Origin: RUG100 sp050953405
GTDB taxonomy: Bacteria > Bacillota > Clostridia > Peptostreptococcales > Anaerovoracaceae
Direction of reading: 5' to 3'
DNA: 64,000 nucleotides
NCBI GenBank assembly: GCA_050953405.1
Contig: JBMNMP010000001.1
Coordinates: forward strand, 248,001-312,000
The position numbers and the translations under genes were made by a program. Positions 7,779-16,927 of the stretch are shown in pieces; position 1 is the first letter of the stretch, and each line of letters begins with the position of its first letter. The notes below the pieces were generated by a model, which saw only the letters and a list, made by a program, of their open reading frames with translations, searched no databases and was not told the origin of the DNA.

Positions 7779-9248
7779 TTACTTCTGCCCTTCCGCCTTC
7801 TGCGCTTTCCTGGCCTTTATGAGACGCACACCCTGGCTATTGGCCACGGTGATCCCGAGATACGCCAGTACGATGCAGATGATGGGCATGGTATAGTTGA
7901 ATATCGCATAGGGGAAGTAAGCTCCGGCTTTGATGCCCAGAGTCGCCGCGATGAATACGCCGCAGGTGTTCCAGGGAACCAGCGCCGAAGTGACCGTGCC
8001 CGCACTCTCAAGTGCGTTGGAAAGTGTCTTTGCATGCAGCCCGCGCTTTTGATAAGCATCGGCATACATCCTGCCGGGAACTACTATCGAGATGTACTGC
8101 TCCGGCATGGTCACATTGGAAAGCACACAAGTAGCCTCCGTCAGGGCAACCATCGTACCCGGCAGTTTGACCCTCTTCAATATGCTGCCGACCAGCACCT
8201 CCATCTGCTTTGTCTTTTCCAGGATACCGCCGAACATCATGGCAATGATCGTCAGGGATACCGATGACATCATGTTCATGATGCCGCCTGATGTCAGCAG
8301 CTCATCGACCGATTTGATCCCGGTGTGAGCTGTAAAGCCTTCATATCCGCAACTGAGCACGTCGCCCAGAGTGCAGTCCCCGCCCTGGAAGATGATGCCG
8401 ATGATGGCGCCGCTGATAATGCCCAGTGTGATACCCGGTATCGCGGGGATCTTCATGGCCACCGCCACAATGACTATGATCGGCGGCAGCAGCAGCAGCG
8501 GATTGATGGTAAAGTTGTCCGCGAGCCCCTTGCTCATCTCAACAACTGCCGAAGTATCGGCGTCCGTATTCCCGCTGGCATAATGGAATCCCAGAAAGCC
8601 GAAAAATACCAGTGTGATGCCATAAGCTATCGCCGTAGGGAAAATCATGAACTTTATATGCGTGAACAGATCCGTGCCCGCCATGGCCGGCGCCAGATTC
8701 GTAGTATCTGAGAGCGGTGACATCTTGTCGCCGAAGTAAGCTCCGGAGATAACTGCGCCTGCGGCAGCCGGAGCCGGTATATCAAGGCCGATCGCGATGC
8801 CCATCAGGGCCAGTCCCATGGTTCCCATGGTTCCCCAGCTGGTTCCTGTGGCCAGCGAAGTTATAGAACAGATCAGCACCGCCGCTATCAGAAATACACT
8901 GGGCGACAGGATCTTCAGCCCATAGAAGATCATGGCCGGCACTATGCCTCCGACGATCCACACGCCGATCAGTATTCCTATGATGATGAGAATGACTACA
9001 GCCTGCAGCGCACGATATATGCCATCCATCATCGCCGTCTCTATGTCCTTCCAGCGATAGCCGAGGCTCAGGGCCACTATGGCGGCCACGACTACTCCTA
9101 TGAACATGGGCACATGCGGGTCTGCTTTAAAGTGGATGATGCCCACAGCCATGACCACCATCAGGATTCCGAAGGTTATCAGCGCATGCCAGATGTGCGT
9201 TTCCTTCGGAGTGCTCAGCGGACGCTTTACATTGTTATCATTTTCCAT
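7779..9248 (-). CDS. nhaC: Na+/H+ antiporter, NhaC family
   Basis: Twelve-helix-type secondary transporter predicted to exchange cytoplasmic Na+ for H+, or a related amine/acid pair, across the membrane. The 489-aa length and the family signature around residues 130-185 (TSLATGTSWGTMGT, then ISGAYFGDKMSPLSDTTNLAPA) fit NhaC well. The second conserved C-terminal block includes LTEATCVLSNVTMPEQYISIVVPGRMY and ALVPWNTCG. Some NhaC-family members exchange malate and lactate or arginine and ornithine, so the substrate is not fixed by sequence. Single gene, with a terminator of the upstream gene just before it. Confidence 0.9.
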   Translation of the reverse strand: MENDNNVKRPLSTPKETHIWHALITFGILMVVMAVGIIHFKADPHVPMFIGVVVAAIVALSLGYRWKDIETAMMDGIYRALQAVVILIIIGILIGVWIVGGIVPAMIFYGLKILSPSVFLIAAVLICSITSLATGTSWGTMGTMGLALMGIAIGLDIPAPAAAGAVISGAYFGDKMSPLSDTTNLAPAMAGTDLFTHIKFMIFPTAIAYGITLVFFGFLGFHYASGNTDADTSAVVEMSKGLADNFTINPLLLLPPIIVIVAVAMKIPAIPGITLGIISGAIIGIIFQGGDCTLGDVLSCGYEGFTAHTGIKSVDELLTSGGIMNMMSSVSLTIIAMMFGGILEKTKQMEVLVGSILKRVKLPGTMVALTEATCVLSNVTMPEQYISIVVPGRMYADAYQKRGLHAKTLSNALESAGTVTSALVPWNTCGVFIAATLGIKAGAYFPYAIFNYTMPIICIVLAYLGITVANSQGVRLIKARKAQKAEGQK

Positions 9249-9302
9249 AACGAACTCTCCTCTACAATTTATATTTTTTCAGTTATGCTCATATATATTA
9301 AC

Positions 9303-9340
9303 ACAAAAGAAAAGACTCCGCACTATGTGGGAATCTTTTT
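9303..9340 (-). terminator. Terminator downstream of the zinc-ribbon membrane gene
   Basis: On the minus strand the hairpin AAAGATTCC-CAC-ATA-GTG-(C)GGAGTCTTT is followed by TTCTTTT. It separates the 9371-9799 gene from nhaC. Confidence 0.7.
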
Positions 9341-9370
9341 GATCATATTTAATTTTGCTGCGGCGCCGGC

Positions 9371-9799
9371 TCAGGTGTTGGTCTCAAACTTCTGCTTGCA
9401 CCGCGGGCAGGTCACCATCACATGGCCTTTGCCTGCGGGCACCCTGACCTGCTGCTTGCACGAAGGGCAGTAGAAATAGCAGTATACAGGCTCTCTGCCC
9501 TTGCCGTTGCGGGAGCGTTCCTTCTGACTGTAGGTGTAAGTCCCCCTTTTCTTCTGCTTGTGAAAGTAATTCCAGTTAAGGATCCGGTTGCGTATATTCA
9601 GGAATTTTTCATTCTCCGCCTGTCTCTTGTAGATGTTGCGCGAGAACATCCTGGCAAACATGAACACGAATATGATGATCCCTGCATAATAAATGATCCG
9701 GATGTGTGTCAGCATACCGATTATTTCTATTGCAAAGGAAACGATGAACAGGAAAATCCCCAGCTGATCATTTCCGTATCTTCCTCTGAAAAAACCCAT
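9371..9799 (-). CDS. Small membrane protein with C-terminal zinc ribbon
   Basis: The 142-aa protein begins MGFFRGRYGN. That ATG has GAGGAG a few bases upstream, which is why the longer upstream reading was not used. It has two predicted membrane helices (about residues 12-50, ...GIFLFIVSFAIEIIGML and IIYYAGIIIFVFMFARMF), a basic cytoplasmic linker rich in Arg/Lys/Tyr, and a zinc ribbon CPSC-x17-CPRC near the end. The protein is not recognised beyond this. It follows relQ by 22 nt and is probably co-transcribed with it; no function is proposed. Confidence 0.75.
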   Translation of the reverse strand: MGFFRGRYGNDQLGIFLFIVSFAIEIIGMLTHIRIIYYAGIIIFVFMFARMFSRNIYKRQAENEKFLNIRNRILNWNYFHKQKKRGTYTYSQKERSRNGKGREPVYCYFYCPSCKQQVRVPAGKGHVMVTCPRCKQKFETNT

Positions 9800-9821
9800 T
9801 GGTAACTCCTCTCTGGCCGAT

Positions 9822-10490
9822 CTATTTCTCAACGCTCCTGTGTATGGCCTGCATCTTCTCATCGATGGCCGCCAGATCAGATGCACACTGATTCAAAGCT
9901 TTCTGGTCCTCGACGCTCAGCTCGCCCGAAGCCTTGTAGCGCAGTTCGTGTTCCAGACTGGCCCATGTATCCATGGCGATGGTCCTGATCTGAACCTCTA
10001 CCGGGATCTTTTCCGTCTTCTCAGCAAGAAAGATCGGTACTATGAGAACTATGTGCAGGCTGCGGTAGCCGTTCGGCTTGGGCTCTGCAATGTAGTCGCG
10101 TTCCTTTATCAGCTCTATATCATCCTGCCCGATCAGCAGGTCAGCTATCTTATAGATATCATCTATATAGTTGCACATCACCCGGATACCGGCGATGTCC
10201 GTCAGCGTCATGATGGAGTCTATAGTTATCTCCTGACCCCGCCGCTCCAGCTTGTCAAAGATACTGCTGATCGACTTGACTCTGCGTTCCATGTGATGGA
10301 TTGGGTTGTAATCGTTCTTGACCCGGAATTCATCGTCCAGTATCTCCAGTTTTGTACTGACCTCTTTTATAGCTGCCTTATAGTAATTGCGAACTTCCAT
10401 GAATTTCTGCACTTCCTCCGCCAGAGGCTGCATATATCCCGGCAGTGCGCTCGCATCGAACAGATAGTCTTCACTTTTTTCCAGAATCAT
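9822..10490 (-). CDS. relQ: Small alarmone synthetase, RelQ/YjbM type (GTP pyrophosphokinase)
   Basis: Transfers pyrophosphate from ATP to GTP or GDP to make (p)ppGpp. The 222-aa protein is a single-domain RelA/SpoT synthetase without a hydrolase, TGS or ACT domain. Typical motifs are the RRVKSISSIFDKL helix (about 68-81), DIAGIRVMC (about 97-105), the KPNGYRSLH nucleotide-binding loop (about 138-146), EVQIRT (about 165-170) and the WASLEHELRYK block. SD GGAGAG precedes the ATG. Because it lacks a hydrolase, alarmone removal must rely on a Rel elsewhere. The small zinc-ribbon gene lies immediately downstream. Confidence 0.93.
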   Translation of the reverse strand: MILEKSEDYLFDASALPGYMQPLAEEVQKFMEVRNYYKAAIKEVSTKLEILDDEFRVKNDYNPIHHMERRVKSISSIFDKLERRGQEITIDSIMTLTDIAGIRVMCNYIDDIYKIADLLIGQDDIELIKERDYIAEPKPNGYRSLHIVLIVPIFLAEKTEKIPVEVQIRTIAMDTWASLEHELRYKASGELSVEDQKALNQCASDLAAIDEKMQAIHRSVEK

Positions 10491-10565
10491 ATCTCTCTCC
10501 TATCATCTCCTATTGTAACATTTTTCAGATATATTTACACCTGTGCCTTAAATGCACCTGAAACT

Positions 10566-12413
10566 TTATCCGACTTCTTCAAACTGCGAGTTGTAAAGAT
10601 CCGCGTAGAAGCCTCCCTTTTCCAGCAGCTCTTTGTGTGTACCCTGCTCGATGATGTTACCGTGATTCATGACGAGTATCAGATCTGCGTTGCGTATGGT
10701 GGACAGGCGATGGGCGATGATAAAGCTGGTACGCCCTTCCATCAGATTATCCATGGCCTTCTGTATCAGTTCTTCAGTCCTGGTATCCACCGATGATGTC
10801 GCTTCATCCAGTATCAGCACCTGGTTGTCCGCAAGGATAGCCCTGGCAATAGTCAGCAGCTGCTTCTGGCCCTGGCTCACATTGGTGGCATCCTCGTTGA
10901 GCACCATATCGTAGCCGCCCGGCAGGGTGCGGATAAAGTGGTCCGCATGAGCCGCTCTGGCCGCCGCTTCCACCTCTTCATCGGTAGCTTCCAGCCGCCC
11001 AAAGCGTATATTCTCTCGTATGGTGCCCGAATACAGCCAGGTATCCTGGAGGACCATACCGAAATTGGAACGCAGCTCGTGGCGGTCGAAATCCCTTATA
11101 TCGTGACCGTCCAGGAGGATCTGCCCCTTCTGGACATCGTAAAATCTCATCAGCAGCTTGACCATGGTGGTCTTGCCGGCACCGGTCGGCCCCACGATGG
11201 CGATCTTCTGACCCGGCTTTATCTCGGCGCTGAAGTCCTTGATGACGACCTGATCCGGATCGTATCCAAAGCGGACGTGCTCAAAACTGACTTCTCCGCG
11301 CGCATGCTCCAGATGGAAGCCCGGCAGACCGGACTGTTCTTCTTCCTCTTCATTGAGGAATTCAAATATCCTTTCGGCAGCGGCCGCCATCGACTGCACC
11401 TGGTTCATAACCTGCGCTATCTGCTGCAGCGGCTGAGTGAAATTCTTTACATATTGTATGAAGGCCTGTATATCGCCGATGCCTATGGTGCCCCGGATGG
11501 CCAGAAAGCCTCCGGCTATGGCCACACCCACGTAGCCGAGATTGCCCACAAAGTTCATCGCCGGCATCATGATGCCCGAGATGAACTGGCTCTTCCAGGC
11601 CGACTGATACAGTACATCGTTTGTTTCATCGAAATTTTCGATGACTTTCTTCTCGCGGTTGAAGGCCTTGATCACCATTTGTCCCGCAAAGTTTTCCTCC
11701 ACCTGACCGTTGATATGTCCCAGATAGCTCTGCTGAGTCGCAAAGTGCTTTTGTGAAAAGCGCACTATCAGAGCCATGAGTCCTGCCGATATCGGCAGGA
11801 TGATCAGCGCGATCACTGTCATCAGCGGTGAGATCGAGAACATCATCACCAGCACGCCGATGATGGTAGCCAGCGAGGTTATCACCATAGACACACTCTG
11901 CTGCAAGCCCATGCCCAGAGTATCCACATCGTTGGTGATCCGCGAGAGCACTTCACCATAAGTCCTGCTCTCGAAGTACTTCATCGGCATGTGGTCGATC
12001 TTCTGCGAGATCTCCTTCCTCATCTTGTAGCACACGTTCTGGGTCACCGTAGTCATGATCCAGCCCTGCACAAATGAGAGCAGTGAACTGATGATATACA
12101 GCGCCAGAGTGAAGAGCAGTATCTGCGCTATGGCATGGAAATCGATGCCTCCCGTACCCTCTATCTTCCTCATCAGGCCCTCGGCCAGTTCCGTGGTCGC
12201 GTGTCCCATGATCTTGGGGCCGGCCACCTGGAACACTGTGGAAGCTGCGGCGACGACCATGACGATGACCACCAGTATCTTGTAGGTCCCCAGGTAGGAG
12301 ATCAGCTGACCTATTGCCTTGCGGAAATTCTGTGCTTTCTCGGTCGGAGCCCCGATGGAGCCGGGACCTCCCTTGGGAGCCACACCAGGTTGTTTTCTTC
12401 TTTCTTCTGCCAT
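10566..12413 (-). CDS. ABC exporter half-transporter, catalytically competent subunit
   Basis: The 615-aa protein has a six-helix ABC membrane domain (about residues 25-325) followed by an ATPase domain. The ATPase has Walker A GPTGAGKTT, signature VSQGQKQL and Walker B VLILDEATSSVD, with the catalytic Glu intact. The signature deviates from LSGGQ. Its ATG overlaps the stop of the partner gene (TAATG), so MAEERRKQPG is taken as the start, not the upstream ATG. With the 768-aa partner it should form a heterodimeric exporter of the BmrCD/TM287-288 kind, with one active and one degenerate ATP site. The substrate is unknown; the linked MarR suggests drugs or toxic metabolites. Confidence 0.9.
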   Translation of the reverse strand: MAEERRKQPGVAPKGGPGSIGAPTEKAQNFRKAIGQLISYLGTYKILVVIVMVVAAASTVFQVAGPKIMGHATTELAEGLMRKIEGTGGIDFHAIAQILLFTLALYIISSLLSFVQGWIMTTVTQNVCYKMRKEISQKIDHMPMKYFESRTYGEVLSRITNDVDTLGMGLQQSVSMVITSLATIIGVLVMMFSISPLMTVIALIILPISAGLMALIVRFSQKHFATQQSYLGHINGQVEENFAGQMVIKAFNREKKVIENFDETNDVLYQSAWKSQFISGIMMPAMNFVGNLGYVGVAIAGGFLAIRGTIGIGDIQAFIQYVKNFTQPLQQIAQVMNQVQSMAAAAERIFEFLNEEEEEQSGLPGFHLEHARGEVSFEHVRFGYDPDQVVIKDFSAEIKPGQKIAIVGPTGAGKTTMVKLLMRFYDVQKGQILLDGHDIRDFDRHELRSNFGMVLQDTWLYSGTIRENIRFGRLEATDEEVEAAARAAHADHFIRTLPGGYDMVLNEDATNVSQGQKQLLTIARAILADNQVLILDEATSSVDTRTEELIQKAMDNLMEGRTSFIIAHRLSTIRNADLILVMNHGNIIEQGTHKELLEKGGFYADLYNSQFEEVG

Positions 12414-14719
12414 TATCCTATTCCCTCCAATTCCGCTTTCGACAGCTGCGACAATGCGATCTGTCTGTAGACCTCGCATGTTTCCATGAGTTCCTCGTGG
12501 GTGCCCTTGCCCACCATCTGGCCTTCGTCGAGCACCAGTATCTGATCCGCACCTACAATGGTGCTGATCCTCTGAGCGACTATTATCTGGGTCGTGCCCT
12601 GCAGCTCCTGCGAGAGCACTTTTCTCAGCCGCGCGTCTGTCTTCATATCCAGTGCCGAGAAGCTGTCATCAAACACCAGGATGCCCGGCTGTTTTGCTAT
12701 CGCACGTGCAATGGCCAGGCGCTGCTTCTGTCCGCCGGAAACGTTGGAGCCTCCCTGCGAAATGTAGCTGCTCATGCCGTCTTCCTTTTCGTCTATGAAC
12801 TCGGTGGCCTGAGCCAGCTGCGCCGCCCGCCGCACCTCTTCATCCGCAGCATCCTGCTTTCCAAAGCGTATGTTGTCAGCTATGCTGCCTGAAAAGAGGA
12901 TCCCCTTCTGCGGCACGAACCCTATCTGCGCACGCAGATCATGCATCCTGATGTCGCGGACATCGGTGCCGTCGATAGTGACCGCGCCGCCGCTGACATC
13001 GTAAAAACGCGGGATCAGGTTCACCAGGCTGCTCTTGCCGGATCCTGTACTGCCTATGATAGCGGTCACCTGACCCGGTCTCGCCGTGAAATCTATGTCA
13101 TGGAGCACATTGCTCTCGGCGCCCGGATATTTGAAATCCACATGTTCAAAGCGGACTTCTCCGCGTCCGCGCGGGAACGGCAGCGGTTCCTCAGGATCGT
13201 GCACAGAAGTCTCTGTGTTGATGACCTCCTGGATACGGTCGGCGGCCACGCCTGCGCGCGGCAGCATGATGGACATCGCCGACAGCATCAGGAAGCTCAT
13301 GACTATTATCATCGAGTAAGTGATGAATGCTGTCATCGCGCCTACCTGCAGGTCGCCGCTGTCTATCCTCTGAGCCGATATCCAGGTGATGAAGCAGACC
13401 AGGGCATTCATTATCAGCATCATTCCCGGCATCATGAATGTCATGATACGTCCCGTGAACAGCTGCGTCCTCTTGAGATCGGTGTTGGCAACATCAAATC
13501 TGGCTTCCTCCGTATCCTCGCGTCCAAAGGCGCGGATGACCGACAAACCGGTCAGTATCTCACGGGACACCCTGTTCAGGGCATCGACCAGCTTTTGCAT
13601 GATCCGGAACTTCGGCATCGCCAGGGCGACCAGGAGACCCATGACACCGACCAGCACCAGGATGCCCAGCGCGATCACCCATCCCATGTGCGCGCCGGTA
13701 CCCACGACTTTGACGACGCCGAAGATGCCCAATACGGGTGCATACATCACTATTCTCAGCATCATTGCGGTCACCAGCTGTATCTGCTGCACATCGTTTG
13801 TGCAGCGCGTGATCAGCGAAGCGGACGAGAACTTGTCCATCTCCGCGCTGGAAAATCCGATCACGTTGCGGAACACTTTGCTGCGCAGATCGCGTCCCAC
13901 CCCGGCGCCCGCACGGCTGGCGAAGAAGGAAACGGCTACCGCCGATAGCAGCATCACCAGTGCCATGACGATCATGATGCGGCCTTCATGCCAGAGGTAG
14001 TCCTTTTGCATCTTGTCTATATCGAGGCCGGCAGCCCTGCCCGCGCTGGCCGCATAAGCAGTGCCCATGGCTTTCAGGGTCTGGTCGCCGATCTTGTCGG
14101 TGGTCTCTTTCATCTGACTGCGCGCCTTATCGATCTGCGTGCTGTCCATGGTGCCGCTCGCTATCATCTGCTGCATCAGCGGCCGCATGTCAACATAGGT
14201 CTTCACCTTTCCGTTCTCGTCCTTTGCACGGAAAGTCTTTATCTTTGTGTGCATCATACTGCCGATCTGAGACACGCTCATATCGTCGATGCGTTCTGCA
14301 TAGAACTTCATCGCCGGATCGCTGCTCATACCGTCTTTGACAGTCTTCTTGAAATCCTTTATCGACATGTGTCCCAGCTGATAAGTGAGCACAATGGGCG
14401 TCAGCAGTTTCTTGTCGAGGTGGTTGAGCCTGTCCTCGCCGGTGATCTTCAGCCGGTAGCTGTCGCCCGACTTGCTGTAAGCGTCGCGCCACAGATCTTT
14501 GTCCTTCCGGTTCATGAAGATCTGAGCTTCCTCATATTCCTGCGCCTTTATCTTCTGCGGCAGGATGTGCTCTACGCCTTTGTTCTGGATGCCCACATCT
14601 ATGATGTCCTGCGTGTACTGCGGCAGTGAGAGGTCGCAGTAAGCCTGGACTATGAGAAACAGCACCAGCAGGATCATGATCCTCCAGTACGGTTTCAGGT
14701 TTTTGAATATGTTTTTCAT
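12413..14719 (-). CDS. ABC exporter half-transporter with large extracytoplasmic insertion
   Basis: The 768-aa partner of the following gene. The first membrane helix (about residues 10-32) is followed by about 210 hydrophilic residues before the second helix (MIVMALVMLLSAVAVSFF), forming an extracytoplasmic domain that ordinary ABC exporters lack. The ATPase domain has Walker A GSTGSGKSS, a canonical VSGGQKQR signature, and Walker B ILVFDDSFSALD with Asp in place of the catalytic Glu. Its own ATPase site is therefore probably weak, but it supplies the good signature motif to its partner. It overlaps marR by 4 nt (ATGA). The substrate is unknown. Confidence 0.9.
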   Translation of the reverse strand: MKNIFKNLKPYWRIMILLVLFLIVQAYCDLSLPQYTQDIIDVGIQNKGVEHILPQKIKAQEYEEAQIFMNRKDKDLWRDAYSKSGDSYRLKITGEDRLNHLDKKLLTPIVLTYQLGHMSIKDFKKTVKDGMSSDPAMKFYAERIDDMSVSQIGSMMHTKIKTFRAKDENGKVKTYVDMRPLMQQMIASGTMDSTQIDKARSQMKETTDKIGDQTLKAMGTAYAASAGRAAGLDIDKMQKDYLWHEGRIMIVMALVMLLSAVAVSFFASRAGAGVGRDLRSKVFRNVIGFSSAEMDKFSSASLITRCTNDVQQIQLVTAMMLRIVMYAPVLGIFGVVKVVGTGAHMGWVIALGILVLVGVMGLLVALAMPKFRIMQKLVDALNRVSREILTGLSVIRAFGREDTEEARFDVANTDLKRTQLFTGRIMTFMMPGMMLIMNALVCFITWISAQRIDSGDLQVGAMTAFITYSMIIVMSFLMLSAMSIMLPRAGVAADRIQEVINTETSVHDPEEPLPFPRGRGEVRFEHVDFKYPGAESNVLHDIDFTARPGQVTAIIGSTGSGKSSLVNLIPRFYDVSGGAVTIDGTDVRDIRMHDLRAQIGFVPQKGILFSGSIADNIRFGKQDAADEEVRRAAQLAQATEFIDEKEDGMSSYISQGGSNVSGGQKQRLAIARAIAKQPGILVFDDSFSALDMKTDARLRKVLSQELQGTTQIIVAQRISTIVGADQILVLDEGQMVGKGTHEELMETCEVYRQIALSQLSKAELEGIG

Positions 14720-15168
14720 TTGATTCTTGCCTCGAGTTCTTCCTTTGCTATTTTCAATACCATCTCAAGATGTCTGTTCAATTCATGCATCTCCTCGCTT
14801 CCCATGCGCTCGAAGATAGCATCCAGATAACTCCGCACCCTTTCGTCGGCCTTCCTGTCCACCGCGCGTCCCTCTTCCGTAATGAATACACGCACGCTGC
14901 GGCGGTCCTCCTTGTCCATCCGCCTCTCTATATACCCCCGGTCTTCCAGCCTTCCGAGCACGCGGGACACCGCGGAAGCCGGCACCGGGGAACAGCTGAC
15001 GAGGTCGGCCACGCGCACGCCCTCTTCCGGATCACAGCCGAGACCGCAAGTCTTCAGGGTATGCATCAGGTGCATCTCGCCCCGGTTCAGTTCGGGTACC
15101 AGCGCTTCGATCCCGATATTCTTGAAGCTGTGCATTATATCCAGCATCCTTCTCTGTTCAACGTTCAT
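14716..15168 (-). CDS. MarR-family transcriptional regulator
   Basis: Winged-helix repressor-type protein, 150 aa. The central region (RVADLVSCSPVPASAVSRVLGRLEDRGYIERRMDKEDRRSVRVFITEEG) contains the recognition helix and the DxR-R wing typical of MarR. The chosen ATG has AGGAG directly upstream; a TTG five codons earlier would place that SD inside the gene. It is the first gene of a coupled operon with the two ABC subunits and probably represses its own promoter, with the inducing ligand likely exported by the transporter. Confidence 0.9.
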   Translation of the reverse strand: MNVEQRRMLDIMHSFKNIGIEALVPELNRGEMHLMHTLKTCGLGCDPEEGVRVADLVSCSPVPASAVSRVLGRLEDRGYIERRMDKEDRRSVRVFITEEGRAVDRKADERVRSYLDAIFERMGSEEMHELNRHLEMVLKIAKEELEARIK

Positions 15169-15229
15169 AATTCTCCTGACCAATTATTCTTCACTAAAAT
15201 TATTATCACTGTTAATTAATTCAGAAAGT

Positions 15230-15258
15230 ATAATAATACCTGGCTCCATCAATGTCAA
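15230..15258 (-). promoter_or_regulatory. marR-ABC operon promoter
   Basis: Minus-strand TTGACA (15253-15258), 17-nt spacer, TATTAT (15230-15235). Just downstream an AT-rich dyad (AATTAATTAA region near 15210-15222) is a plausible MarR operator. Confidence 0.75.
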
Positions 15259-15272
15259 TACTTTTCTCAAAA

Positions 15273-15309
15273 GGGGCCGGTTGATTGCCTCCGGCCCCGG
15301 GGTTATAAT
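15273..15309 (+). promoter_or_regulatory. Acyl-CoA dehydrogenase promoter overlapped by a GC-rich inverted repeat
   Basis: TTGATT (15281-15286), 17-nt spacer, TATAAT (15304-15309). The repeat GGGGCCGG (15273-15280)/CCGGCCCC (15291-15298) brackets the -35 box. Read on the minus strand, the stem is followed by TTTTGAG, so it may also act as a weak terminator for antisense transcripts. Confidence 0.7.
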
Positions 15310-15349
15310 GGAATGAGTGTTATTACAGGACATTGATCAAGGAGGCGTC

Positions 15350-16927
15350 ATGGATTTTACTTATTCCGAACAACAGTTGAATATCAAGAAAGCACTGAAA
15401 GATTTCTGCGAAAGGGAGATCGCACCCGATCTGAAGCCTATGGACAAGATGGCTGAGTACCCTATGCGTACGGTGAAGATGCTGGGGGAAATGGGATATA
15501 TGGGAATGCCGTTTCCCAGGGAATATGGCGGCATGGGTCTGGATTACCTGACATACGTGATGGCCATCGAGGAGATATCCAAGATAAGCCCCTCTCACGG
15601 CGTCATCGTGCAGACGCACCATGCGCTGGCCACATGGCCCATATATACATATGGAACCGAAGAGCAGAAAAAGAAATATCTGCCTGACATGCTATCCGGC
15701 AAAAAGATCGGAGCCTTCGGCCTTACCGAGCCGAACGCGGGCACCGATGCCGCTATGCAGCAGACCATCGCCGAAGACAAGGGCGACTACTGGCTGCTCA
15801 ACGGATCGAAAGTCTTCATCTCCGGAGCGGGGATCGCTGACATCTATGTCGTCATGGCGATGACAGACAAGAGCAAGGGCAACCACGGTATCAGCTCCTT
15901 CATCATAGAAAAGGGAATGCCGGGATTCAGCTTTGGCACCAACGAAAACAAGATGGGCATCAGCGGATCTACCGTCGCCGAGCTGCTGTTCGACAACTGC
16001 AAGGTTCCCAAAGAAAACCTGCTGCACGAGGAGGGCAAGGGCTTTAAGGTAGCCATGTCCGCACTGGATGTGGGCAGACTGGGTGTTGCCGCACAGGCAC
16101 TGGGCATCGCTCAGGGAGCTTTCGAGATGACCGTAAAATACATGAAATACAGAAAGCAGTTCGGAAGACCGCTCAGCGCCTTCCAGGCACTGGCCTTTGA
16201 GATGGCCGGGCTGGAGACCAAAATCGAAGCAGCGCGTTTCCTGCTCTACCGCGGTGCGAGCGTGCGCGACACCGGAGAAGGCAACGCTACCGTGACCGCA
16301 GCCAAAGCAAAACTTGCCTGCGCTTCCGTTGCCATGGAGATGACCGTCAAGGCGGTGCAGTTCCACGGCGGCTACGGATACATGCGCGATCTGCCGCTGG
16401 AAAGATATATGAGAGACGCCAAGATAACAGAGATATATGAAGGAACTTCCGAAGTCATGAAGCTGGTCATTTCCAACAACATATTCGGACGTCCCGGCAA
16501 AGAAGAACCCAAAGAAACCAAGTACTTCGAAGACACCAAGTCGCTCGTTTGCGCCCTGGGCTCCCTCAAAGACAAGGACGTGGTCATCTCCGGAGGCAGA
16601 GGTCTCGATGAAGAAGGCTTCCGTCTCCTGGATGAACTGGCGAAGGCCCTGGGAGCGGACACCGGCGCTTCACGCGGAGCAGTACGCGCAGAGCTTGCTG
16701 ACGAATCAAAGCAAGTCGGTCTTTCGGGCCGCAAGATCAGCCCTGACGTCTATATCGCAGCCGGCATTTCCGGGATGACGCAGCACCTGGCCGGGATACA
16801 GGAGGCAGGTACCGTAGTCGCCATCAACAGGAACCCGCAGGCTCCAATATTTGAGGCTGCTGACTTTGCGATCGTCGGAGATGCCAAGGAGATACTGAAA
16901 AAATGGATACAAAGCATGCAGTCCTGA
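15350..16927 (+). CDS. Acyl-CoA dehydrogenase fused to the FAD-binding domain of ETF-alpha
   Basis: The 525-aa product has two parts. Residues 1 to about 385 are a full acyl-CoA dehydrogenase: FGLTEPNAGTDA in the middle domain, KYRKQFGRPL, QFHGGYGYMRD, and the catalytic base E364 in IYEGTSE. Residues about 408-525 match the C-terminal, FAD-binding domain of electron-transfer flavoprotein alpha (VVISGGRG, GASRGAVRA, QVGLSGRKISPDVYIAAGISG, HLAGI, AINRNPQAPIF, AD). ETF-alpha domain I is absent. The fusion suggests direct electron hand-off from acyl-CoA oxidation/reduction to an attached flavin; the electron partner is not in the window. AAGGAGG precedes the ATG, and the last 25 nt overlap birA. 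Substrate chain length is unknown. Confidence 0.88.
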   Translation: MDFTYSEQQLNIKKALKDFCEREIAPDLKPMDKMAEYPMRTVKMLGEMGYMGMPFPREYGGMGLDYLTYVMAIEEISKISPSHGVIVQTHHALATWPIYTYGTEEQKKKYLPDMLSGKKIGAFGLTEPNAGTDAAMQQTIAEDKGDYWLLNGSKVFISGAGIADIYVVMAMTDKSKGNHGISSFIIEKGMPGFSFGTNENKMGISGSTVAELLFDNCKVPKENLLHEEGKGFKVAMSALDVGRLGVAAQALGIAQGAFEMTVKYMKYRKQFGRPLSAFQALAFEMAGLETKIEAARFLLYRGASVRDTGEGNATVTAAKAKLACASVAMEMTVKAVQFHGGYGYMRDLPLERYMRDAKITEIYEGTSEVMKLVISNNIFGRPGKEEPKETKYFEDTKSLVCALGSLKDKDVVISGGRGLDEEGFRLLDELAKALGADTGASRGAVRAELADESKQVGLSGRKISPDVYIAAGISGMTQHLAGIQEAGTVVAINRNPQAPIFEAADFAIVGDAKEILKKWIQSMQS

